A stretch of DNA of 16,684 bases from Clostridiaceae bacterium (GTDB lineage: Bacteria; Bacillota; Clostridia; Oscillospirales; Acutalibacteraceae): NCBI GenBank assembly GCA_016295895.1, contig JAEDKI010000020.1:1-16684 (forward strand). The letters are read 5' to 3'. The notes beneath the pieces were generated by a model. It was not told the origin of the DNA, made no database searches, and saw only the letters and a list, made by a program, of their open reading frames with translations. Numbering within the stretch: position 1 is the stretch's first letter; every line of letters starts with the position of its first letter. Both the position numbers and the translations under genes were made by a program. Shown piece by piece: positions 7,009-13,559 of the stretch.

Positions 7009-7197
7009 ATGTTTGCTTCTTCGAGAAATAACATGATTAAAGGCATGGGCATAGGCCTTGCCGTCGGAACTGCCGCTGCGATTGCGGGAACTCAGCTTAT
7101 GTCTCCCGGCACCAGAAGAGCCTGCAAGAAGGGCGCTGCAAAGTGCATGAGAAATGTTGAAAGCATGGTAAACGGCATAGTTTCAATGACAAAATAA
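7009..7197 (+). CDS. small glycine-rich membrane protein, unknown function
   Basis: A 62-residue protein. Residues about 10-31 form one hydrophobic, Gly/Ala-rich segment (KGMGIGLAVGTAAAIAGTQL) with small residues spaced as in glycine zippers. A basic, cysteine-containing tail follows (RRACKKGAAKCMRN; C39 and C46) and probably lies in the cytoplasm. The ATG has GGAGGG 6 bases upstream, an ideal ribosome binding site, which argues that this short frame is a real gene. It somewhat recalls YtxH-like small proteins but lacks enough length to say so. The stop codon (7195-7197) directly abuts the pth stop codon on the other strand, and the gene lies antisense inside the minus-strand pth-trmL block. 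Confidence 0.75.
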   Translation: MFASSRNNMIKGMGIGLAVGTAAAIAGTQLMSPGTRRACKKGAAKCMRNVESMVNGIVSMTK

Positions 7198-7803
7198 TCA
7201 ACTGTTAAAGTTACTCATCGCTTTTTCGGTTTCCCCGTTAACCATAAGCACGGCGGCGGCGCAGGCGTTTTCGGCGGCGTCCCTCAGAGCGTCAAGCTCA
7301 TCTTTTTTGAAGCTTGAAAGCACCCAGTCGGCAAGCTCATAGTCAGGATGCGGCTTTTGACCTATGCCGAGCTTGATTCTCGGCATCGCATCGGAATTCA
7401 TCTGATAAATTATGCTTTTCATTCCGTTGTGGCCGCCGTCGCTGCCCTTGCGCCTGATTCTCATTTTGCCGCAGGGCAGGGAAATATCGTCAAAGACAAT
7501 AATGATTCTTTCGGGCGGAATCTTATAGAACGATGCGGCTTCACGAACGGCTTCGCCGCTGTTGTTCATAAAGGTCTGCGGCTTCATCAGCAGGCATTTG
7601 TGCCCTTCAAGGTCGATTGAAGCCGTGACCGCCTTGAACTGAATCTTGTTGATTTTAACGCCGTTTTTGTCGGCGAGCAGATCGGCAAACAGAAAGCCTG
7701 CATTGTGGCGTGTAAGCTCATATTTTTTGCCCGGGTTGCCAAGACCGACAATCAGGAATTCGGGAGGGCCCGATGGGGTTTTTCTTTTAAAAAACGGACT
7801 CAT
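7198..7803 (-). CDS. pth: peptidyl-tRNA hydrolase
   Basis: A 201-residue cytosolic esterase that releases tRNA from peptidyl-tRNAs dropped by stalled ribosomes; essential in most bacteria. The Pth signatures are clear: FLIVGLGNPGKKYELTRHN with N23 and catalytic H33 (E. coli N10, H20), KPQTFMNNSG with N80 (N68), FDDISLP with D105 (D93), and GGHNGMKS with N126 (N114). A short 15-residue N-terminal extension (FKRKTPSGPP) precedes the core. TAAGGAG overlaps the stop codon of the upstream gene and lies 13 bases before the ATG, so the pair is translated from one message. No terminator follows. Confidence 0.96.
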   Translation of the reverse strand: MSPFFKRKTPSGPPEFLIVGLGNPGKKYELTRHNAGFLFADLLADKNGVKINKIQFKAVTASIDLEGHKCLLMKPQTFMNNSGEAVREAASFYKIPPERIIIVFDDISLPCGKMRIRRKGSDGGHNGMKSIIYQMNSDAMPRIKLGIGQKPHPDYELADWVLSSFKKDELDALRDAAENACAAAVLMVNGETEKAMSNFNS

Positions 7804-7820
7804 TATGACTGAAATTCTCC

Positions 7821-8408
7821 TTATTTTTCTGCAGGGGCTTCTATGGGAGCTGTTTTGGTTTCTTCAACGCTCTCCGTTCCGTCGTCATATTCCTCGGGAG
7901 TTTCGGAATATACTATACTTATTTCCATCTTGTCAACAAGTGCATGGATTTCATCGTCAGACATCAGAATCTGAGAACTGAGAATGCTGAAAGAGGTCGG
8001 AACGGTTGCTCCGGGCGCAATGCTGAGAGCGCCGCCGAGGCTTGTGCCGATATAAACGCCGTCTTTGCCGTTATCCTTAACCTCAAAGCCGTAAACGGTG
8101 ATGTTGGTATCGCCGGTGTTTTTGATGTTGATCATCTGATCGAAGGCAAGCCACTCCGAGGGGGCTTCAAAGAATTTTGCGGCGGTTTCTTCGCCCATCT
8201 GATATTCATTAACAAGAGATTTTTTGAATCTGTCGGGATTCATGGAGTAGGCTTCGATGATTCCTGCGCCCTGAACAAAATCCTCTTTTACTGCCGAAAC
8301 CTCTCTGCCCGAGCCTGAATCGCCGGATCCAAAGAGAAAATAAGCGCCGATACCTGCCGCCGCAACAACGGCAGCGATGATAATTGCAATAATAATTTTC
8401 TTCTTCAT
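7821..8408 (-). CDS. membrane-anchored protein with extracellular domain, unknown function
   Basis: A 195-residue protein. MKKK then a hydrophobic helix (about 5-27) anchors it, and a short Gly/Ser linker (GSGDSGSG) leads to an outside domain of about 135 residues with strands such as FDQMINIKNTGDTNITVYGFEV and APGATVPTSFSIL, patterns typical of immunoglobulin-like beta sandwiches. The C-terminal 30 residues are acidic and Thr/Glu/Pro-rich (low complexity). I do not recognise a family. The ATG at 8408 has GGAGG 9 bases upstream; the frame extends upstream without a ribosome binding site. It is the first gene of a unit with pth (17-base gap). Confidence 0.8.
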   Translation of the reverse strand: MKKKIIIAIIIAAVVAAAGIGAYFLFGSGDSGSGREVSAVKEDFVQGAGIIEAYSMNPDRFKKSLVNEYQMGEETAAKFFEAPSEWLAFDQMINIKNTGDTNITVYGFEVKDNGKDGVYIGTSLGGALSIAPGATVPTSFSILSSQILMSDDEIHALVDKMEISIVYSETPEEYDDGTESVEETKTAPIEAPAEK

Positions 8409-8451
8409 TCTTTTTGTCCTCCAATTAAAGTAATGGAAAAATTCCGTATTC

Positions 8452-8480
8452 ATTATGACAGATTTTTATATTAAAAACAA
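8452..8480 (-). promoter_or_regulatory. promoter of the membrane protein-pth unit
   Basis: On the minus strand, -35 TTGTTT (8475-8480) and -10 CATAAT (8452-8457) with a 17-base spacer, helped by a TG placed as in an extended -10. It starts transcription about 40 bases before the ATG at 8408. Confidence 0.6.
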
Positions 8481-8537
8481 TAGTTTTTATGTTAATTTTT
8501 TGCGTCATATTGTTTCTTGATATTACGAAGCGTGATG

Positions 8538-8566
8538 TTGAACATTATAATATGAGCCAATAATAT
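8538..8566 (+). promoter_or_regulatory. candidate distal promoter of ctsR
   Basis: TTGAAC (8538-8543) and TAATAT (8561-8566) with a 17-base spacer, pointing at ctsR about 290 bases away. The DNA is very AT-rich, so this may be chance. Confidence 0.35.
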
Positions 8567-8732
8567 AATTACATATTACCTGCTTATCTTCCGAAAGTCA
8601 GAAATCACGCTTGATTTTGATAAAAAAGTCTGACCTTTCGACGAAAAGTCAAAGAATTGAAAAAACTTAAAAATTAAAGAAAACAGAAGAAAACAGGAGA
8701 TAAATTCAAATATTGAGGCATAAAAACTGAAA

Positions 8733-8749
8733 TCTGACCTTTTCTGACC
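8733..8749 (-). promoter_or_regulatory. CtsR-like operator, distal (degenerate)
   Basis: TCTGACC-TTT-TCTGACC: on the minus strand this reads GGTCAGA-AAA-GGTCAGA, two heptads exactly 10 bases apart and each near RGTCAAA. It abuts the -35 of the ctsR promoter. Confidence 0.55.
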
Positions 8750-8750
8750 T

Positions 8751-8779
8751 TTGACCTTTTGACCTTTCCTGACTATAAT
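8751..8779 (+). promoter_or_regulatory. main sigma-A promoter of ctsR-mcsA-mcsB-clpC
   Basis: -35 TTGACC (8751-8756) and perfect -10 TATAAT (8774-8779), 17-base spacer. The -35 is itself part of a CtsR-type heptad (TTTGACC, 8750-8756), so repressor binding would block the polymerase directly. Confidence 0.85.
8758..8774 (-). promoter_or_regulatory. CtsR operator inside the ctsR promoter spacer
   Basis: TTTGACC-TTT-CCTGACT; on the minus strand AGTCAGG-AAA-GGTCAAA. The second heptad matches the RGTCAAA consensus fully, the first in five of seven positions. Covers the spacer and the first base of the -10. Confidence 0.65.
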
Positions 8780-8788
8780 GTAAGCAAA

Positions 8789-8805
8789 GGTCAAAGAAAG
8801 TCAAA
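8789..8805 (+). promoter_or_regulatory. CtsR operator, full consensus, at the transcript start
   Basis: GGTCAAA (8789-8795), GAA, AGTCAAA (8799-8805): an exact match to the known CtsR tandem heptad with a 3-base spacer. It begins 10 bases after the -10, at or just past the start of transcription, a typical repressing position. Confidence 0.92.
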
Positions 8806-8811
8806 GACAAA

Positions 8812-8826
8812 CCGCCGAAACGGCGG
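8812..8826 (+). other. GC-rich hairpin in the ctsR 5' leader
   Basis: CCGCCG-AAA-CGGCGG, a perfect 6-bp stem with a 3-base loop, lies between the CtsR operator and the ribosome binding site. No T run follows, so it is not a terminator; it may stabilise the message or affect translation. Confidence 0.55.
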
Positions 8827-8856
8827 GCAGACATAAAAAGAAAAGAGCTGATGAAA

Positions 8857-9306
8857 ATGAGTCTTAGCAATCAGATAGCAAGGATTTTGCTGGAAATGCT
8901 TGACAGCGACGGCACAACCGAAATTCAGCGCAACGAGCTTGCGCAGTCCCTCGGCTGTGTGCCGAGCCAGATAAATTACGTTATCTCCTCCCGCTTCACT
9001 CCCGAGCAGGGCTATATCGTTGAGAGCAGGCGTGGAGGCGGAGGCTACATCAAGATAACGAGGGTCAATATTGACCGACCTTCGCTGATAATGCACACGG
9101 TCAACTATATCGGCGATTCGATAGATTATGCAACCTGCAACGCCAATATAATGAATCTTCTCCATAACGGCTCGATTGATAAGCAGAGCGCAAAGCTCCT
9201 GCTTGCCGCAACGGGAGAGAATACGCTGAAAGCTTTGCCTCAGCCCGAAAAAGACAGGGTCAGGGCTTCAATACTCAAACAAATGCTTCTGTCACTTAAC
9301 ACTTAA
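8857..9306 (+). CDS. ctsR: transcriptional repressor CtsR
   Basis: A 149-residue repressor of class III heat-shock genes; it binds tandem heptads as a dimer and leaves them on heat stress. The winged helix-turn-helix shows QRNELAQSLGCVPSQINYVISSRFT (24-48), and the heat-sensing wing GYIVESRRGGGGYIKI with the tetraglycine loop at 60-63. R59 aligns with the wing arginine that McsB phosphorylates in Geobacillus CtsR. The C-terminal dimer domain ends in LKQMLLSL. AAGAG lies 9 bases before the ATG at 8857; the ATG at 8851 is only 3 bases from it. First gene of the operon; mcsA follows after 22 bases. Operators upstream show autoregulation. Confidence 0.96.
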   Translation: MSLSNQIARILLEMLDSDGTTEIQRNELAQSLGCVPSQINYVISSRFTPEQGYIVESRRGGGGYIKITRVNIDRPSLIMHTVNYIGDSIDYATCNANIMNLLHNGSIDKQSAKLLLAATGENTLKALPQPEKDRVRASILKQMLLSLNT

Positions 9307-9328
9307 AAACGGGAAAGGATGATTGATT

Positions 9329-9841
9329 ATGTTATGTCAGAACTGCGGAAAAAATGAAGCAACAACTCACATCAAGCAAATTATTAACGGCGATATGGCA
9401 GAGAGCCATCTTTGCTCCGAATGCGCCGCTCATCTGGGCTATTCGGATATGTTCTCGGGCTTCGGTCTGAATCTTTCGGAGCTGTTCGGAGGCTTCCTTG
9501 GCGATATGACTCCTTCGATGGCCTCAATCGGCACAAAGAGATGCGCAAAATGCGGAACTTCTTTTGATGAGATAGTCCGTGACGGCAGAGTCGGCTGTGC
9601 AGACTGCTACAGAACCTTCTATGACCGCCTTTTGCCCTCGATTCAGAGGATTCACGGCAAGATAAAGCACAACGGCAAGACGGTTTCGGCTTCAGCCGCA
9701 GAACCCAAGGTTGAAACAAAAGAAGAAAAAATCGAAAAGCTTAAAGCGGCAATGAATGACGCCGTTGCAAAGCAGGATTTTGAAAATGCGGCAAAAATCA
9801 GAGATGAAATAAAAGAGCTTGAGGGAGGCGAAAACAAATGA
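9329..9841 (+). CDS. mcsA: McsA, zinc-finger activator of the McsB arginine kinase
   Basis: A 170-residue protein with two treble-cysteine zinc sites: C3/C6/C29/C32 (MLCQNCG...HLCSEC) and C72/C75/C90/C93 (KRCAKCG...VGCADC). A Gly/Phe-rich linker lies between them. The C-terminus (about 134-168) is a UVR/coiled-coil motif (AVAKQDFENAAKIRDEIKELE), also found in UvrB and in ClpC of this same window. McsA binds and activates McsB and helps deliver substrates to ClpC; it also senses metals and thiol stress in Bacillus and Staphylococcus. The ATG at 9329 has AAGGA 9 bases upstream; a TTG at 9323 is in frame but too close. Its stop overlaps the mcsB start (ATGA). Confidence 0.94.
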   Translation: MLCQNCGKNEATTHIKQIINGDMAESHLCSECAAHLGYSDMFSGFGLNLSELFGGFLGDMTPSMASIGTKRCAKCGTSFDEIVRDGRVGCADCYRTFYDRLLPSIQRIHGKIKHNGKTVSASAAEPKVETKEEKIEKLKAAMNDAVAKQDFENAAKIRDEIKELEGGENK

Positions 9842-10845
9842 GCAAATGGTATTTTGAAAAAGGCGATCAGGGCGATATAGTATTGAGCACAAGAATCCGC
9901 CTTGCAAGAAACCTCGACGATTATCCGTTCCCCGCAAAGCTTGATGCGGCGGGAAAGAACAAGGTGAATTCAATCATAAAACAAGCCCTGTTTGAAAATG
10001 ACGCCAAGGATTTCAGCTACATTGAAATGAAGGATCTTTCAAGGCTTCAGGCGGTTTCGCTTGCCGAAAGGCATCTGATAAGCCCCGAGTTTGCCTCAAA
10101 GCAGGACGGAAGTGCGCTTGTTCTTTCGTCTGATGAGAGCGTAAGCATTATGCTCTGCGAGGAGGATCACATAAGACTTCAGGTCATGAAAGCAGGCCTT
10201 GCTCTTGAGGAAGCTTATGACATAGCCGACAAGCTTGACAGTATGCTTGACAAAAAGCTGAAATATGCTTTTGACGAAAGAATAGGCTACCTCACCCAAT
10301 GCCCGACCAATCTCGGCACGGCAATGAGAGCTTCGGTTATGCTTCATCTGCCCGCTCTGACCCGTTGCGGTCAGATGACAAGGCTTGCCAACACCGTTTC
10401 AAAGCTCGGTCTGACTATAAGAGGAGCAAACGGCGAGGGTTCACAGCCCAAGGGTGATATTTATCAGATAAGCAATCAGATAACCCTCGGAATAACCGAG
10501 GAAACTGCGATTGCAAACCTCAAATCAATAGTCCTCCAGCTCATCGCTCAGGAGAGAGCGGCGGCTGCGGAGATAGTCAAGAATCCCGCCGAGGAGGATA
10601 AAATATTCAGAGCGCTCGGAGTTCTCAGAAACGCAAGGCTGCTCAGCACCGACGAATTCATGGAGCTTATTTCCGTTGTAAGGCTCGGAGCGGCAAGGGG
10701 ACTTATTGATGTCGGAATCGAAAAAATAAACGAGCTTATCGTCAACATGCAGCCCGCAACAATAAGCGCCTCAAACAGCGAGGCGAACAATCCCGCCGCA
10801 AGGGACGCTTACAGGGCAAAAGCGGTCAGAGAAGCTCTTGCATAA
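9838..10845 (+). CDS. mcsB: protein arginine kinase McsB
   Basis: A 335-residue phosphagen-kinase-like enzyme that phosphorylates arginines on CtsR and on misfolded proteins, marking them for ClpC-ClpP. Kinase features: STRIRLARN (17-25), EEDHIRLQ (108-115), YLTQCPTNLGTAMRASVMLHLP (151-172) with C155 matching the conserved active-site cysteine, RGANGEGS (195-202) and QISNQITLG (210-218). Near the C-terminus RDAYRA (322-327) fits RDxxRA, the phosphoarginine-binding allosteric motif. It is somewhat shorter than the Bacillus enzyme (about 363 residues) but nothing key is missing. The start overlaps mcsA by 4 bases, so translation is coupled. A 96-base gap with two hairpins separates it from clpC. 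Confidence 0.95.
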   Translation: MSKWYFEKGDQGDIVLSTRIRLARNLDDYPFPAKLDAAGKNKVNSIIKQALFENDAKDFSYIEMKDLSRLQAVSLAERHLISPEFASKQDGSALVLSSDESVSIMLCEEDHIRLQVMKAGLALEEAYDIADKLDSMLDKKLKYAFDERIGYLTQCPTNLGTAMRASVMLHLPALTRCGQMTRLANTVSKLGLTIRGANGEGSQPKGDIYQISNQITLGITEETAIANLKSIVLQLIAQERAAAAEIVKNPAEEDKIFRALGVLRNARLLSTDEFMELISVVRLGAARGLIDVGIEKINELIVNMQPATISASNSEANNPAARDAYRAKAVREALA

Positions 10846-10868
10846 AAGAAAATATATGAATTAATGTT

Positions 10869-10892
10869 GCAATGCCGTTTCGGAGGCATTGC
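10869..10892 (+). other. hairpin in the mcsB-clpC gap (1)
   Basis: GCAATGCC (10869-10876) pairs with GGCATTGC (10885-10892) around an 8-base loop, 23 bases after the mcsB stop. The tail is TTAAAG, too short to terminate fully. The stem repeats the one downstream of rpmF. Confidence 0.5.
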
Positions 10893-10897
10893 TTAAA

Positions 10898-10922
10898 GTA
10901 ACCGATGAACAAGTAGGGTTAC
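10898..10922 (+). other. hairpin in the mcsB-clpC gap (2)
   Basis: GTAACC (10898-10903) pairs with GGTTAC (10917-10922) around a 13-base loop, ending 7 bases before the AAAGGGGG ribosome binding site of clpC. It could affect clpC message stability or access of ribosomes. Confidence 0.35.
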
Positions 10923-10941
10923 AACTAAAGGGGGAAATTAT

Positions 10942-13404
10942 ATGTATAGATTTACGGGATTCACGCAAAAGGCAAACGATTCGCTCAATGCGGCAATAAC
11001 TGCGGCTGAAAACCTCGGCCACACCTATGTCGGCAGCGAGCATATTCTGCTCGGTCTGCTTGCGGAGAGCGGCGGCATGGCTTATCAGGCTTTGTCGGCA
11101 AGAAAAGTGACCTACAGCGAGGTTGAGGCGATAATCAAGAGCAGTATCGGCATCGGTTCGCCGACCGTTCTTTCGCCCAACGATTTCACTCCGAGGTCAA
11201 AAAATATAATTGACACAGCCATTGCACAGGGCAGGGGCATGGGTCATTCATATATCGGCACGGAGCATATTCTCATGGGCATTATCAGAGAAGGCTCAGG
11301 CATGGCGGCGGAAATACTCAGCCGCATGGGCGTTCAGCCTCAGGATTTGCTCAATGACCTTATGAATGCTCTCGGCAGCAGCGGCAGTCAGCCTGCGGGC
11401 AAGGGCGGAGCCGATGCAAAAGAAAAGTCGGACACTCCGACCCTCAGTCAGTTCGGCAGAGACCTGACGGTTCTTGCCATGCAGGGCAAGATTGACCCCG
11501 TCATCGGCAGACAAAAGGAAATTGAAAGGGTTATTCAGATTCTCAGCAGAAGAACGAAGAACAATCCCTGCCTTATCGGTGAGCCGGGCGTCGGCAAAAC
11601 CGCAATCGCAGAGGGGCTTGCTCTTAAAATCGCAACGGGCGAAGTGCCCGAGCTGCTCCGAAACAAGAGAATAGTAACCCTTGACCTGACGGGCATGGTT
11701 GCAGGCACGAAATACAGGGGCGATTTTGAGGAAAGAATCAGAAACGCCATCGAAGAAGTTCAGAAAGCGGGAGATGTCATTCTGTTCATCGATGAGGTTC
11801 ACACCCTCATCGGCGCAGGCTCGGCAGAGGGTGCGGTTGACGCCGCAAACATCCTCAAGCCGTCGCTTGCAAGAGGTGAAATTCAGATAATCGGCGCAAC
11901 AACGCTTGAGGAATACCGCAAGCATATTGAAAAGGACGCCGCTCTTGAAAGAAGATTTCAGCCCGTAACCGTCGGCGAGCCGTCGGAGGAGGAAGCCATT
12001 GAAATCCTCAGAGGTATCAGAGATAAATATGAGGCGCACCACAAGGTTAAAATCACCGATGAAGCCCTGATTGCCGCAGTTAAGATGTCGTCAAGATATA
12101 TCGGCGACAGATACCTGCCCGACAAGGCGATTGACCTTATCGATGAAGCGGCTTCAAGAGTAAGGCTCAAAGCCTTTACTGCTCCGCCGGATCTGAAAGC
12201 GCTTGAAAACAAGTTGAAAGCCTTGAATGAAGAAATGGAAGCGGCTGTCAACGCTCAGGATTTTGAACAGGCGGCTTCTATCAGAGACGAAAAGAACAAG
12301 CTTGCAAAAGACCTTGAAAACGAGCGTCAGATCTGGAAAGAAAAGAGCAACCGCTCAACGGGCGAGGTCGGCGAGCAGGAGATTGCCGCAATCGTATCTC
12401 AATGGACGGGAATCCCCGTTGTTCAGATAACTCAGGAGGAGAGCGAAAGACTGCTCCACATGGAGGATGAGCTTCACAGAAGAATTGTCGGCCAGGATGA
12501 AGCGGTCAGCGCAGTTGCAAGAGCCATCAGGAGAGGCAGAGCGGGTCTTAAAGACCCGAAGCGTCCTACGGGTTCATTCATATTCCTCGGCCCCACGGGC
12601 GTTGGCAAAACCGAGCTTTGCAAGACCCTTGCGGTTTCAATGTTCGGCGATGAAAATGCGATGATACGCCTTGATATGTCCGAATATATGGAGAAGCACA
12701 CGGTTTCAAGACTTGTAGGTTCTCCTCCGGGATATGTCGGCTATGATGAGGGCGGTCAGCTCACGGAAAAGGTTCGCCGCAGACCCTATTCGGTTGTTCT
12801 TTTTGATGAAATCGAAAAGGCTCATCCCGATGTTTTCAACATGCTGCTCCAGATTCTTGAGGACGGCATCCTGACCGATTCTCAGGGCAGACGGGTTGAT
12901 TTCAAGAACTGCATTATCATAATGACCTCCAATGTCGGCGCAAAACTGATAGCTCAGAGCGGTTCGGGCACTCTCGGCTTTGCGGCGGAGAGTAACGAGA
13001 CTGCGAGCGAAAAGAAAATCAGAGAAGCCGTCATGGGTGAGCTGAAAAATGTGTTCAGACCCGAGTTTATCAACAGGGTTGATGATATTATCGTTTTCCA
13101 CCGTCTTAATGAGGACAACATCAACGAAATTGCAAAGAGAATGCTTGATTCTCTCGGCAAGAGACTCAGAGAGCTTGACATCGATGTTGAATTCACAGAC
13201 GAAGCAATAAAAGCAATTGCAAAGGCGGGCTTTGACCCGGTTTACGGCGCAAGGCCGCTGAGAAGAGCAATTCAGCAGCAGATTGAGGATAAGCTTTCCG
13301 AAGAAATGCTTGAAGGCAAGCTTTCCGCAGGCAAGAAATATCTTTGCACCCATGAGGACGGAAAATACGAGTTCAAGGAAGTAATTCCCGCCGATGCGGA
13401 ATAA
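10942..13404 (+). CDS. clpC: ATP-dependent Clp protease ATPase subunit ClpC
   Basis: An 820-residue Hsp100 unfoldase; as a hexamer with ClpP it degrades CtsR, McsB-tagged and other damaged proteins. In order: an N-terminal Clp repeat domain (about 1-145, two YVGSEHILLGLL/YIGTEHILMGII repeats, the phosphoarginine-docking domain), a Gly/Ala linker, AAA+ domain 1 (Walker A GEPGVGKT 213-220, Walker B with D284-E285), a UVR-containing middle region (about 415-470, NAQDFEQAASIRDEKNKL) that binds adaptor proteins, AAA+ domain 2 (Walker A GPTGVGKT 550-557, Walker B FDEIE 621-625), a ClpP-contacting LGF (678-680), and a D2-small domain with GARPLRRAIQ. The middle domain marks ClpC rather than ClpB or ClpA. 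GGGGG lies 7 bases before the ATG. Last gene of the operon; a strong terminator follows. Confidence 0.97.
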   Translation: MYRFTGFTQKANDSLNAAITAAENLGHTYVGSEHILLGLLAESGGMAYQALSARKVTYSEVEAIIKSSIGIGSPTVLSPNDFTPRSKNIIDTAIAQGRGMGHSYIGTEHILMGIIREGSGMAAEILSRMGVQPQDLLNDLMNALGSSGSQPAGKGGADAKEKSDTPTLSQFGRDLTVLAMQGKIDPVIGRQKEIERVIQILSRRTKNNPCLIGEPGVGKTAIAEGLALKIATGEVPELLRNKRIVTLDLTGMVAGTKYRGDFEERIRNAIEEVQKAGDVILFIDEVHTLIGAGSAEGAVDAANILKPSLARGEIQIIGATTLEEYRKHIEKDAALERRFQPVTVGEPSEEEAIEILRGIRDKYEAHHKVKITDEALIAAVKMSSRYIGDRYLPDKAIDLIDEAASRVRLKAFTAPPDLKALENKLKALNEEMEAAVNAQDFEQAASIRDEKNKLAKDLENERQIWKEKSNRSTGEVGEQEIAAIVSQWTGIPVVQITQEESERLLHMEDELHRRIVGQDEAVSAVARAIRRGRAGLKDPKRPTGSFIFLGPTGVGKTELCKTLAVSMFGDENAMIRLDMSEYMEKHTVSRLVGSPPGYVGYDEGGQLTEKVRRRPYSVVLFDEIEKAHPDVFNMLLQILEDGILTDSQGRRVDFKNCIIIMTSNVGAKLIAQSGSGTLGFAAESNETASEKKIREAVMGELKNVFRPEFINRVDDIIVFHRLNEDNINEIAKRMLDSLGKRLRELDIDVEFTDEAIKAIAKAGFDPVYGARPLRRAIQQQIEDKLSEEMLEGKLSAGKKYLCTHEDGKYEFKEVIPADAE

Positions 13405-13419
13405 AATTCATATGTGGCA

Positions 13420-13458
13420 AAAAGCCGTGTGCTGAGAGGCATACGGCTTTTGTTTTTA
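13420..13458 (+). terminator. Rho-independent terminator of the ctsR-clpC operon
   Basis: A 13-bp stem (AAAAGCCGTGTGC at 13420-13432 with 13439-13451, one G-T pair), a 6-base loop and a GTTTTT tail. It starts 15 bases after the clpC stop. The A run on the left could also make it work in reverse, but no gene converges here. Confidence 0.93.
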
Positions 13459-13508
13459 AAAAACTTTAATTATTTACAAATATTTTACTATTAATTTTGA
13501 TTAAAGTA

Positions 13509-13517
13509 TGCTATACT
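13509..13517 (+). promoter_or_regulatory. extended -10 promoter of the DUF512-der-ruvC unit
   Basis: TG-C-TATACT forms an extended -10 about 42 bases before the DUF512 start. No good -35 lies 16-18 bases upstream, as is usual for extended -10 promoters. Confidence 0.5.
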
Positions 13518-13559
13518 ATAAAGAAAGTTAAAATAGGGTAGTATCGGCAGGTGAAAAAT

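Larger units (their letters stand above)
8409..8856. other. 448-base gene-free control region between divergent units
   Basis: This stretch holds no convincing gene. From left to right: the ribosome binding site and promoter of the minus-strand unit (to 8480), an AT-rich segment with a possible rightward promoter (8538-8566), scattered CtsR-like half-sites (AAGTCAG 8595-8601, TCTGACC 8629-8635, AGTCAAA 8647-8653), an A-rich purine tract (about 8640-8710), then the CtsR operators and main promoter of ctsR (8733-8805), a leader hairpin (8812-8826) and the ctsR ribosome binding region. Confidence 0.8.

Noticed and set aside
8576..8794. 72-codon open frame on the minus strand in the ctsR control region
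   Set aside because: Starts inside the CtsR operators and promoter, low-complexity Phe/Ser/Lys content, no ribosome binding site.
8733..8805. Repeated GGTCAAA/TTTGACC units as a CRISPR-like or satellite repeat
   Set aside because: Units are 7 bases with 3-base spacing and match the CtsR operator in a ctsR promoter, which explains them fully.
11296..12042. 248-codon open frame on the minus strand
   Set aside because: It lies wholly opposite the clpC AAA+ domain 1, whose motifs are intact. No ribosome binding site or recognisable protein; a shadow caused by codon bias.
12706..13353. 215-codon open frame on the minus strand
   Set aside because: Opposite the clpC second AAA+ domain; no family features.
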